From Thermoleptolyngbya sp046719575 (GTDB taxonomy: Bacteria; Cyanobacteriota; Cyanobacteriia; Elainellales; Elainellaceae), in NCBI GenBank assembly GCA_046719575.1, contig JBDNCP010000206.1:1-7729 (forward strand): a stretch of 7,729 bases of DNA. Reading direction: 5' to 3'. How positions within the stretch are numbered: the first letter of the stretch is position 1; each line of letters begins with the position of its first letter. This document shows, in pieces, positions 1 to 5,264 of this stretch. The position numbers and the translations under genes are program-made. The notes under the pieces are model-generated. The model did not search any database, had not been told where the DNA came from, and worked only from the letters and a program-made list of their open reading frames with translations.

Positions 1-52
1 GCTGCTATGATTGGCTTAGAAAGTTTGGATTGGGTCTTCCCAATTTACCTCT

Positions 53-126
<74 letters not shown>

Positions 127-228
127 TTAACCTCAAAAGCTTTGATAGTAAAGGGTTTAGCCGTTTTTGTGTAATTCTTAGCAAAGTCTGAAGTGGCGTA
201 GATTCGTTAGTAATTTCCAATAATGTGG

Positions 229-260
229 TCATAGTTTGGGTCATAGTTTGGGCGGGTCAT
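229..260. repeat. Tandem 12-bp repeat between tRNA and integrase
   Basis: TCATAGTTTGGG occurs twice back to back (229-240 and 241-252), and a partial third copy, GGGTCAT, follows at 254-260. The unit length is close to one helical turn. Its place between a tRNA target and an integrase gene suits arm-type integrase or excisionase binding sites, but no binding motif for this integrase is known to me. The rest of 127-320 shows no gene. Confidence 0.6.
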
Positions 261-323
261 CTATGTGTGTCGTGAGGAGTGCGATCGCACGCACGCATAT
301 AGAAATAGAAGTAACTGCCAAAA

Positions 324-440
324 CTGGCTCATCTGGCTAACCCTGGAAAGCAAAACTCTTGTGTATCAAGGGTTTGAGTGTGTTAGCCAGTGGCTCAAAC
401 TGGCTAATTCTGGCTAACAAACTGGCTAACACTGGCTAAC
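324..440. repeat. CTGGCTAAC repeat array upstream of integrase
   Basis: Exact CTGGCTAAC copies lie at 333-341, 410-418, 422-430 and 432-440, with a near-copy at 400-408 (CTGGCTAAT) and partial copies at 324-329 and 392-395. An exact inverted copy, GTTAGCCAG, sits at 382-390. The last four direct copies begin 10, 12 and 10 bases apart, so they lie on roughly one face of the helix, and the array stops 2 bases before the integrase ATG. Candidate roles are arm-type sites for the integrase, operators for autoregulation, or an RNA fold in the leader. Confidence 0.75.
382..440 (+). promoter_or_regulatory. Possible start-proximal RNA hairpin in integrase leader
   Basis: The inverted copy 382-392 (GTTAGCCAGTG) is perfectly complementary to 430-440, giving an 11-bp stem that ends 2 bases from the integrase ATG. 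The same 382-390 arm can instead pair for 9 bp with 333-341. The two folds exclude each other, like a sequestering and a releasing structure. No Shine-Dalgarno sequence is visible because the repeat occupies its place. A regulatory role is inference. Confidence 0.35.
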
Positions 441-442
441 CT

Positions 443-1552
443 ATGGCGGTTTCCAAGACTGAATGGACGCTTGCAGCGGTAAATCAGCGGCTTAAGGATG
501 GGCATGTGAAGGTGTCGGTAGAGCAGATAGGCGGGATGCTGGCGCTGCGGGCCACGTTGCCGCCTAAACCAGGTAGCGATCGCCCCAAGCCCTACCGACA
601 GCGCATATTCCTGAAGCTGCCTGCCAACCCCGACGGCTTTAGGCGGGCTGAGGGAGAGGCGCGGCTGTTGGGGTCGAGGCTGGTGTCTGGTCAGTTTGAC
701 TGGAACGCCTATATGCCCGCTGAAAAAACGCCACAAGGCAAGCCAGTGGCGCAATGGGTGAAAGAGTTCAAAGCACACTATATGGAGACGCACACGCTGA
801 AGCCCTCGACCTGGGAAAACCACTGGGCGAAGGTGTTTAAGCGCTTGCCCCAAGATCAGCCGCTCACAAAAGATGCTCTGATGGGGCTGGTTCAGTCTAC
901 GGAGCGCAATACTCGCAACCGCAAAGAAACCTGCAACAAGTTACAGCATCTTGCCCGTTTCGCTGGCCTAGAAGTTGACCTGCTGCAATATCAGGGCAAT
1001 TATGGTGGCTCCAAGGTGAAGGATCGGGATTTGCCCAGCGATGAGGCGATCGCCCGCACCTGGTCTGCCATTCCTAACCCTGCGTGGCGTTGGGTGTTCG
1101 GCATCATGGCGGCGTGTGGATTGCGTGACCATGAGGTTTTCTTTTGTCACTGGACAGATGAGGGCTTGCAGGTGACGCAGGGCAAGACGGGCCCGCGCTT
1201 AGTCTTCCAGCCGCTCTATCCCGAATGGGTGGATGCATGGAATCTGCGATCGCCCGTTTTGCCGAATATTCAGAATGTGCAGCAGCTTTATGAAGCTGGC
1301 AAGCTAGGCGATAAGGTTGCTCGCGGGTTTAGGCGCTACAAAGTACCATTTTCGCCCTACAGCTTGCGCCACGCTTACGGCATCCGGTCATCAGTGACGT
1401 TTAAGTTACCCGTCACCACAGCCGCCGCGCTAATGGGCCACAGCCCTAAAGAGCATCTGGAAACCTATCACCGTCACATCAGTCTGAAAGCAAACCAGGA
1501 CGCAGCCAGACAGGTGATGGAGCGAGGCGATCGCCCGAAGGCTCCCCAATAG
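443..1552 (+). CDS. Tyrosine recombinase (phage-type integrase), 369 aa
   Basis: Likely site-specific recombinase that integrates and, with a partner, excises the element at the adjacent tRNA-Arg gene. The C-terminal catalytic domain (about residues 200-350) shows the box I arginine in CGLRDHE (R228), a beta-hairpin lysine in QGKTG (K248), the box II arginine in YSLRH (R309), a histidine in MGHS (H333) and the nucleophile in ETYHRH (Y342). The first box II residue, normally His (HxxR), is Tyr306 here. From memory, the cyanobacterial developmental recombinases XisA and XisC share this change, so it probably marks a cyanobacterial subfamily and not a dead enzyme. The N-terminal half should hold arm- and core-binding domains. 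ATG 443 is the earliest possible ATG, because an in-frame TAA at 437-439 lies within the last upstream repeat. Four HIP1 octamers lie inside the gene, so its base usage matches the surroundings. Confidence 0.93.
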   Translation: MAVSKTEWTLAAVNQRLKDGHVKVSVEQIGGMLALRATLPPKPGSDRPKPYRQRIFLKLPANPDGFRRAEGEARLLGSRLVSGQFDWNAYMPAEKTPQGKPVAQWVKEFKAHYMETHTLKPSTWENHWAKVFKRLPQDQPLTKDALMGLVQSTERNTRNRKETCNKLQHLARFAGLEVDLLQYQGNYGGSKVKDRDLPSDEAIARTWSAIPNPAWRWVFGIMAACGLRDHEVFFCHWTDEGLQVTQGKTGPRLVFQPLYPEWVDAWNLRSPVLPNIQNVQQLYEAGKLGDKVARGFRRYKVPFSPYSLRHAYGIRSSVTFKLPVTTAAALMGHSPKEHLETYHRHISLKANQDAARQVMERGDRPKAPQ

Positions 1553-1604
1553 CACAAAGGTTTGTGTGTCACCAGTTCACTGTTTTGAGCATGGGTGACA
1601 CTCA
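1553..1604. terminator. Inverted repeats between convergent genes
   Basis: The gap between the integrase stop and the convergent 96-aa gene holds CACAAA-GG-TTTGTG (1553-1566) and a longer stem, GTGTCACC at 1566-1573 with GGTGACAC at 1594-1601, around a 20-base loop. The position suits a bidirectional terminator. No strong T-run follows on either strand, so this is tentative. Confidence 0.35.
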
Positions 1605-1892
1605 CACGCCGCGCCGCTGCTCTGGGTTCTCTGCCATGCGCTTCTTTGCCGCTGCCACATCCACGACCCAGCGGGCAATTTTCGCGCCGGGTTTGCGGCG
1701 ATCGAATACTTCTTTTCCCTCTCGTAACAGCCCCGCCTGGATATCTTTGTACATGGCATCGTAGCTGGGATAGCCAAGGTTTCGCCATGCTGTGTGAGTA
1801 TCTTGCAGCCCAGCTTCATTGGTGGAAAATTTCTCAGCAAAGACCTCGAACAGCACTTCACGGATCAAAGCTTTGATTTCTTCGCGGTGCAT
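1602..1892 (-). CDS. Small winged-HTH-like protein, 96 aa, last gene of replication operon
   Basis: Not recognised with certainty. The first 20 residues form a charged amphipathic helix. Residues 36-86 (from WRNLGYPS through the basic stretch REGKEVFDRRKPGAK to IARWVVDV and AAKKRM) resemble the compact winged-HTH proteins of cyanobacterial mobile elements: a short helix pair, a basic loop, then a beta-strand 'wing' and a closing helix. A DNA-binding accessory role, such as second recombination directionality factor or regulator, is plausible. The ATG lies inside the end of the preceding 76-aa gene (28-base overlap) without a clear Shine-Dalgarno, so translation is probably coupled. It is convergent with the integrase gene. 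A 14-bp perfect palindrome, ATCAAAGCTTTGAT (1864-1877), sits in the overlap. Confidence 0.7.
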   Translation of the reverse strand: MHREEIKALIREVLFEVFAEKFSTNEAGLQDTHTAWRNLGYPSYDAMYKDIQAGLLREGKEVFDRRKPGAKIARWVVDVAAAKKRMAENPEQRRGV

Positions 1893-2095
1893 CGTTTGCG
1901 GGGTTTGGTGAAGTTTTCAGGCTGTACAGGTATCGGCGGCGCTTCGGTTTTGGTTAGCAACTCGGTCAATATCCAAACCTTCGCGCCGTTATCGACTTGG
2001 ATCAGGGTGTGAACTGGCATTTCCCACGCAGGCGGTAGCACGGTCGCAAGGTTGCCCGCTGGTGTGATAACGCGATCGCCCGGTTCGAAAATCAC
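1865..2095 (-). CDS. Small SH3/KOW-like beta-barrel protein, 76 aa
   Basis: Residues 5-48 follow a KOW/SH3-like pattern: PGDRV at 5-9, G14, ATV at 17-19, VDNG at 34-37, then VWILTEL at 40-46. The same spacing of residues occurs at the C-terminus of the neighbouring helicase (its residues 588-627), so the two proteins appear to share a module. The tail is basic (KPRKR and KKSK), suggesting nucleic-acid contact. The start is GTG at 2095, whose last two bases belong to the TGA stop of the helicase gene (2092-2094), so expression is probably coupled to the helicase. The function is unknown. An accessory replication factor working with the helicase is an inference from position and the shared domain. 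Confidence 0.72.
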   Translation of the reverse strand: MIFEPGDRVITPAGNLATVLPPAWEMPVHTLIQVDNGAKVWILTELLTKTEAPPIPVQPENFTKPRKRCTAKKSKL

Positions 2096-4020
2096 GGGCC
2101 GGCCCTCCCGTTCGTTGCTAGGGCTGGTGACGGACGCTTGAGTTCTGATAGGGAAACCCAGCCGTAGACGCTTCGGCCATCCACCAAGGCGCGATCGCCC
2201 TCCACTTGTGCAATTGTTCCGTCTTTGCCGGAGGCGATGACGACGACGCGATCGCCCACTTGTAGCGGTTGCGCCGCTGGGGTTTGCTGTTCTGGTTCTG
2301 GGTTTGTTGCTGGTGCAGCGGTCGGGGTTTGGCGTGGCGAGGATTCAAATTTCAACCCCTTAATTCCCCTGCGGTTTCCTCCCAAGTTCACCAACTCAAT
2401 GGAGGGAAAAAGTACCGAGAACCGATTGTAAATTTGATTCGCGCCTTTCACCCAGTCGTCGCCGCGTCGAATTGGCTCTGCCCAGGCGTTGCGATCGCCC
2501 TGCCAACTCAACACGTCGGTTGAGCGATACCAATGCTCCAGCCGCGCCCAAAACTCGCCGATTGGGATAATCGAGTCACGGTCTGCTTTTAGGCCTGACT
2601 CAAGCGCGAACTCAAATAGGTGGCTGTTGTGGAGCTGGATCTGTTCGAGAGCGCGATCGCATGGGCTGTAATCGATGCCCTCCACCATCAAAGCTTGAAA
2701 GGCTTCTACCAGCTTGTTCAGCAGCGCTGGCAGCACGTTTGACCTGAGAAATCCTGGATCGTATTTGAATCGGGGGTCGGCTTCGATTTCACCTCTTTCC
2801 GGGTTGGCTCCGATTCTGTAAACCTTGTTGTAGGTCAGCACTGCGAAGCGGCTTCTAATCGCTTCCAGTCTGGCCTTGAGGTTTGGAACATCGTTGATAT
2901 TAAATACAAAGATCGATCTAGGCGAAAATTCTTCGTGATCGCGCCCTTTCAGTTCAAAGTGCAGGGGGTCGCCCGTGATCGCTCCTTTGAGGCTCTTCGA
3001 CCCGTCCAGGTTCACGCTAGGGTTGTTTTCAGGGGCCCAGCTAACCCTAGCATTCCTGAGTCCCGCCAAGGGGAATTTGCGCCCGTCGTCATACTGAGCG
3101 AAGTCCTCAAGCGCCACCGAAACGAATCCCGCGCCCCCAAAAATTTGGCTGAACGCTTCACGGTGCGAATCTTTGCCGTTATTGCCAACGCCCCTCGCCA
3201 GAATGCCCCGAATCAACCGCCCGTGCCGCTTCCTGACCCGGTCAATGTCGATCGCCGCCGCCATAGTCCGAAGTAGGATTTTTTGCTCTGCCGGGTCTAG
3301 AGCCGACAACAGGCGATCGCAATCTTCCGTCGGTGCATTGGGGTCGTAGGCCGTGCCCGGTTCACTGAGAAAATAATGGCGGCTGGGGTCGTGTGGCTCA
3401 AGTCGAGTTGTGAGGCGATCGGCCTCCCAATCAAACACCAATACCCCGTTCGTGCAGTTGATGACCCCTGCTGGATTCACCCACTCAGGTGGAATAGCGA
3501 CTCGTTGTTTAATCCACTCCAGCGCATTGTTGACCTGGCTAGGTGTTGCATATTTGGTGCGTGGGCCGTCTTTGGTCTGCACCTCCCACCGATCAGCCAG
3601 TTCTGCGATCCGCCGCCGCTCGACCTCGTCAGGGCTAGCTATATAGTGCGTACCTTGCCAGCGATAAAGTTTGCCTAAAACGCAAATCCAAGCGGTATCT
3701 TGATAGAGTTGCTCCTGGGCTATCTGTGGGAAAGTTTTGGTGATGGCGATCGCCCTTGCGCCGTCGGGCTTGGCGCTCTTTTTCCCTTCAGTTTTTGGGT
3801 AGAGGGCGATCGCCCCTTCATTCTGAAATTCCCAAAAACCCTCGCGAGTTTGCCCCAATGAGCGCCAATTTTCAGGAGCCGGGCGATCGCCCGCTGAGCA
3901 GAAGACCTGAACCCGGTCAAATCGGCAACCACCGCGCCGTGAACCGCAAATTGGGCAGGGGTCGAGCAGGCTGGCCCGCCTCAATTCATCAAATCGGTTG
4001 GGGAGGGAGATAAATTTCAT
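2092..4020 (-). CDS. Zinc-finger SF3 helicase / D5-type plasmid-phage primase-helicase, 642 aa
   Basis: Probable replicative helicase of the element. An N-terminal zinc-binding motif, C22-x2-C25-x6-C32-x8-C41, is followed by a linker and a D5_N-like region (about 100-250). The superfamily 3 helicase core shows Walker A GVGNNGKD (277-284, K283), a Walker B-like segment ending VSWAPENN (E331), motif C FVFNINDVP (371-379, N374) and an arginine-finger region EAIRSRF (R389, R391). Walker A has Asp after the Lys where Ser/Thr is usual. After a Pro/Gln-rich linker (about 562-586), an SH3/KOW-like module (588-627, VGDRV to SELKR) ends the protein. I see no TOPRIM or archaeo-eukaryotic primase catalytic motifs, so priming activity is doubtful. 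The ATG at 4020 has a strong GGGAGGG Shine-Dalgarno just upstream and overlaps the preceding gene by 4 bases (ATGA). Confidence 0.9.
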   Translation of the reverse strand: MKFISLPNRFDELRRASLLDPCPICGSRRGGCRFDRVQVFCSAGDRPAPENWRSLGQTREGFWEFQNEGAIALYPKTEGKKSAKPDGARAIAITKTFPQIAQEQLYQDTAWICVLGKLYRWQGTHYIASPDEVERRRIAELADRWEVQTKDGPRTKYATPSQVNNALEWIKQRVAIPPEWVNPAGVINCTNGVLVFDWEADRLTTRLEPHDPSRHYFLSEPGTAYDPNAPTEDCDRLLSALDPAEQKILLRTMAAAIDIDRVRKRHGRLIRGILARGVGNNGKDSHREAFSQIFGGAGFVSVALEDFAQYDDGRKFPLAGLRNARVSWAPENNPSVNLDGSKSLKGAITGDPLHFELKGRDHEEFSPRSIFVFNINDVPNLKARLEAIRSRFAVLTYNKVYRIGANPERGEIEADPRFKYDPGFLRSNVLPALLNKLVEAFQALMVEGIDYSPCDRALEQIQLHNSHLFEFALESGLKADRDSIIPIGEFWARLEHWYRSTDVLSWQGDRNAWAEPIRRGDDWVKGANQIYNRFSVLFPSIELVNLGGNRRGIKGLKFESSPRQTPTAAPATNPEPEQQTPAAQPLQVGDRVVVIASGKDGTIAQVEGDRALVDGRSVYGWVSLSELKRPSPALATNGRAGP

Positions 4021-4382
4021 GATGCCCTCCCTACTGATTCAGGGTAGGTGGCGATCGCGCTGCCAAACCAATCGAGAAATTCGTCAATTGGGGGGCCGTT
4101 TTGACCCGTCAGTTCCAACCAAACCCGCACACCCGATTGACCCGGAAAGGGGTAGTCTTCGACCGCCGCGACCTTTATCAGTAGAGTCAGTGGCTCGTTG
4201 TTGTCGATTGAGAAAATATCCGCGAAACTATCGACGAAGCTGCCCTCTTGCCGCAATGCGCGGGCGTGGCTGAGCTTTTCGGCTCCGGTCTTGCCGCGAA
4301 ACTCGAAGTTTGCGCCGTACTTGAATTTCGGGCGATCGAGCTGGGGCGCAACAGATTGGGAATCTTGTGGTACTATATTCAT
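4017..4382 (-). CDS. Uncharacterised 121-aa protein of replication operon
   Basis: Not recognised. It is a soluble, mixed-composition protein with no membrane segment or signal peptide. Residues 19-45 are basic, and residues 64-95 alternate hydrophobic residues in a way that suggests beta-strands (LTLLIKVAAV, VRVWLELTG). The C-terminal part (97-112) has an acidic/aromatic stretch, IDEFLDWFGSAI. Its stop overlaps the helicase ATG by 4 bases, so the two are translationally coupled. A helicase loader, single-strand binding protein or copy-number factor would fit that position, but nothing in the sequence proves it. The ATG at 4382 lacks an obvious Shine-Dalgarno, and a GC-rich hairpin lies about 25 bases upstream. 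Confidence 0.75.
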   Translation of the reverse strand: MNIVPQDSQSVAPQLDRPKFKYGANFEFRGKTGAEKLSHARALRQEGSFVDSFADIFSIDNNEPLTLLIKVAAVEDYPFPGQSGVRVWLELTGQNGPPIDEFLDWFGSAIATYPESVGRAS

Positions 4383-4407
4383 AGTTTTGGTAGCGATAAA
4401 TTTTCTT

Positions 4408-4440
4408 GGAGGGCGGTTGCGCGCCCTCCTTTTGCGTTTT
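4408..4440 (+). terminator. GC-rich hairpin with T-tract (plus strand) inside minus-strand operon
   Basis: GGAGGGCG (4408-4415) and CGCCCTCC (4422-4429) form a perfect 8-bp stem with a 6-base loop. On the plus strand it is followed by TTTT, GCG, TTTT, the shape of an intrinsic terminator for rightward transcription. No plus-strand gene precedes it. On the minus strand it lies between the stop of the excisionase-like gene and the start of the 121-aa gene, so it could act as an attenuator or mRNA-stability element. It could also stop antisense transcripts. Confidence 0.5.
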
Positions 4441-4627
4441 AGCCCGCGATCGCCCGTTTCTTAGTCCAAGCGGCGATCGCAGCGCGGTCGTACCGCACGC
4501 CGTAGCCGATCGAAATATATTCCTCGCCCGGAGACATAGTTTCGCGGGTCAATCTTCGCAGAGTCGGGCGCGAAACGCCCAGTACCTCGCAAATTTCTTT
4601 TGCCGTGGCGGAAAATCGTTTGCTCAC
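4439..4627 (-). CDS. Excisionase/AlpA-like helix-turn-helix protein, 62 aa
   Basis: Small DNA-binding protein of the excisionase / MerR-like HTH type. Residues 6-29 (SATAKEICEVLGVSRPTLRRLTRE) form a clear helix-turn-helix, and YISIGYGVRYDRAAIAAW (37-54) is the typical wing and closing helix (x-x-R-Y/F-x-x-x-x-I-x-x-W). Such proteins act as recombination directionality factors or as activators of excision genes. As first gene of the operon that carries the helicase, it could do either. I place the start at GTG 4627 because GGAGG at 4635-4639 lies 7 bases before it. A longer reading from GTG 4660 adds 11 residues but would place that Shine-Dalgarno inside the gene. Confidence 0.85.
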   Translation of the reverse strand: MSKRFSATAKEICEVLGVSRPTLRRLTRETMSPGEEYISIGYGVRYDRAAIAAWTKKRAIAG

Positions 4628-4634
4628 GTAATCG

Positions 4635-4639
4635 CCTCC
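4635..4639 (-). promoter_or_regulatory. Shine-Dalgarno that fixes the excisionase-like start
   Basis: On the minus strand GGAGG is followed by 7 bases and GTG (4627-4625). The spacing is ideal and decides the internal GTG over the upstream GTG at 4660. Confidence 0.7.
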
Positions 4640-4665
4640 AATTTTTTTACACTCTTCCACGATCG

Positions 4666-4701
4666 CAAGAAAAATTCAACTGATTTCTTGGGGCTTTTTT
4701 T
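4666..4701 (+). terminator. Hairpin plus T7 tract, plus strand
   Basis: CAAGAAA (4666-4672) pairs with TTTCTTG (4684-4690), and GGGC then TTTTTTT (4695-4701) follow. The stem is AT-rich and weak, but the T-run is good. It would stop rightward transcripts leaving the excisionase-like gene region. Alternatively, on the minus strand, the A-tract may be an upstream promoter element. Confidence 0.3.
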
Positions 4702-4712
4702 GAGGCTTGCCC

Positions 4713-4736
4713 AATCTTTTCAGAAGTTCCAGAACC
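4713..4736 (-). promoter_or_regulatory. Operator-like repeat copy 1 (minus orientation)
   Basis: Read on the minus strand from 4736, this begins GGTTCTGGAACTTCTG and matches 22 of 24 bases of the plus-strand copy at 4975-4998, so the two form a long-range inverted repeat. It lies about 85 bases upstream of the chosen start of the excisionase-like gene, a normal operator distance. The core GTTC-TG-GAAC is itself an inverted repeat. Confidence 0.6.
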
Positions 4737-4777
4737 AGTCTGAGTAAGCATTGGAGCCGCCGACGATTATGTTTTAA

Positions 4778-4783
4778 TATAAT
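4778..4783 (+). promoter_or_regulatory. Possible -10 box (TATAAT), plus strand
   Basis: This is an exact TATAAT within the AT-rich stretch 4765-4785. The best upstream partner, TTGGAG at 4751-4756, is 21 bases away, which is longer than ideal. If used, it would drive a rightward transcript through the gene-free region, possibly a non-coding RNA. The same AT stretch on the minus strand contains TATATT and could serve the replication operon. Confidence 0.25.
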
Positions 4784-4813
4784 TGCCAATTCTTTTAGTA
4801 TTGCTGTACTTTA

Positions 4814-4864
4814 TGCGGGCAAAGGTTTTGGGGCGATCGCCCTCATCCCGACACCAACCCCGCA
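4814..4864. repeat. Nested inverted repeats
   Basis: TGCGGG (4814-4819) pairs with CCCGCA (4859-4864) and encloses the perfect 12-bp palindrome GGGCGATCGCCC (4831-4842), an extended HIP1 site. It could form a cruciform or a structured RNA. Because HIP1 is common here, only the outer arm is notable. Confidence 0.35.
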
Positions 4865-4873
4865 AAAACATCG

Positions 4874-4896
4874 TTAGTTCCTAATAGTTCCTAGAA
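4874..4896. repeat. Tandem AGTTCCTA units, 10-bp phase
   Basis: AGTTCCTA occurs at 4876-4883 and 4886-4893, exactly one helical turn apart, and GAAG follows, making TTC-CTA-GAA. The units look like degenerate relatives of the GTTCTGGAAC operators nearby. Confidence 0.4.
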
Positions 4897-4974
4897 GTCC
4901 CCAAGCTGTCTTTAATAAAAATTTACAATCGACCTCCAAGAATCGGACGGAATCGCACCTTTTGCAGGGCGATC

Positions 4975-5057
4975 GGTTCTGGAACTTCTGGAAAGATCGT
5001 ACATCCCGCTAATTGCAACATTCAAAATGTGCCCCGGTTCTGGAACGTTTTAGAAAA
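4975..5057 (+). promoter_or_regulatory. Operator-like repeat copies 2 and 3 (GGTTCTGGAAC)
   Basis: GGTTCTGGAAC is exact at 4975-4985 and 5036-5046, 61 bases apart (about six turns). Each is followed by a degenerate second block (TTCTGGAAAG, GTTTTAGAAAAT). Copy 2 is the inverted partner of 4713-4736. The arms GTTC/GAAC recur at 6725-6780 and 7401-7420. They are probably binding sites for a protein encoded by the element. Confidence 0.6.
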
Positions 5058-5063
5058 TGACAT

Positions 5064-5091
5064 TTTGATATCAAAGTGATAACACTTTGAT
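5064..5091. repeat. Overlapping palindromes TTTGATATCAAA and ATCAAAGTG/CACTTTGAT
   Basis: A perfect 12-bp palindrome (5064-5075) shares its right arm with a second inverted repeat, 5070-5078 with 5083-5091 around ATAA. Three alternating TTTGAT/ATCAAA half-sites therefore lie in 28 bases, which suits a dimeric DNA-binding protein that can occupy alternative pairs. No T-tract follows, so it is not a terminator. Confidence 0.5.
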
Positions 5092-5130
5092 GCAAAACCG
5101 CTGTTTCTGCAAAGTTTTCAAACCCAGCGA

Positions 5131-5152
5131 TCGCCAGCACTGGCGAGTTTTT
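5131..5152 (+). terminator. Hairpin plus T5, plus strand
   Basis: TCGCCA (5131-5136) and TGGCGA (5141-5146) enclose GCAC, and G plus TTTTT (5148-5152) follow. It resembles a short intrinsic terminator for a rightward transcript, although no plus-strand gene precedes it. A non-coding RNA starting near 4790 is one explanation. The left arm overlaps a HIP1 site, which weakens the case. Confidence 0.35.
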
Positions 5153-5218
5153 GAGGGCGTTCACGAAGTGTCCCAAAGGAGAATCGCCTGCATACAAAAC
5201 CACCGAAGTTCTCACAAG

Positions 5219-5234
5219 CGGATAACGTTATCCG
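5219..5234. repeat. Perfect 16-bp palindrome
   Basis: CGGATAACGTTATCCG is self-complementary over all 16 bases, without a spacer. It lies 30 bases past the stop of the 94-aa coiled-coil gene. It could be an operator, a recombinase or resolvase site, or a terminator stem, but there is no loop and no T-run. Confidence 0.5.
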
Positions 5235-5264
5235 TAAGGCGCGGGGCATGGGGAAGTTTTGGCG

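Larger units (their letters stand above)
4628..5264. other. Gene-free control region, possible origin/operator zone
   Basis: About 640 bases without a convincing gene, upstream of the replication operon and downstream of the Uma2 cassette. It is richer in A+T than the genes around it in places (4740-4810, 4910-4930, 5045-5095). It contains three GGTTCTGGAAC copies, tandem AGTTCCTA units, several palindromes and two hairpin-plus-T structures. It could combine the operon promoter, operators and a replication origin. No DnaA box was confidently seen. Confidence 0.5.

Noticed and set aside
324..440. CRISPR array
   Set aside because: The repeats are only 9 to 10 bases, with 1 to 3 base gaps and no unique spacers.
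404..853. 149-aa open frame on the minus strand over the integrase start
   Set aside because: It is a shadow of the integrase gene, has no recognisable domain, and crosses the CTGGCTAAC repeats.
4628..4660. Longer start (GTG 4660) for the excisionase-like protein
   Set aside because: It would put the ideal GGAGG Shine-Dalgarno inside the gene, and the extra 11 residues show no family feature.
4831..4842. 12-bp palindrome GGGCGATCGCCC as a regulatory site
   Set aside because: It is an extended HIP1 site. Similar palindromes occur many times in the window, so no specific role is implied.
5009..5215. 68-aa open frame on the minus strand in the control region
   Set aside because: It has no Shine-Dalgarno or domain, and it reads through the palindromes 5064-5091 and 5131-5146, so it is more likely non-coding.
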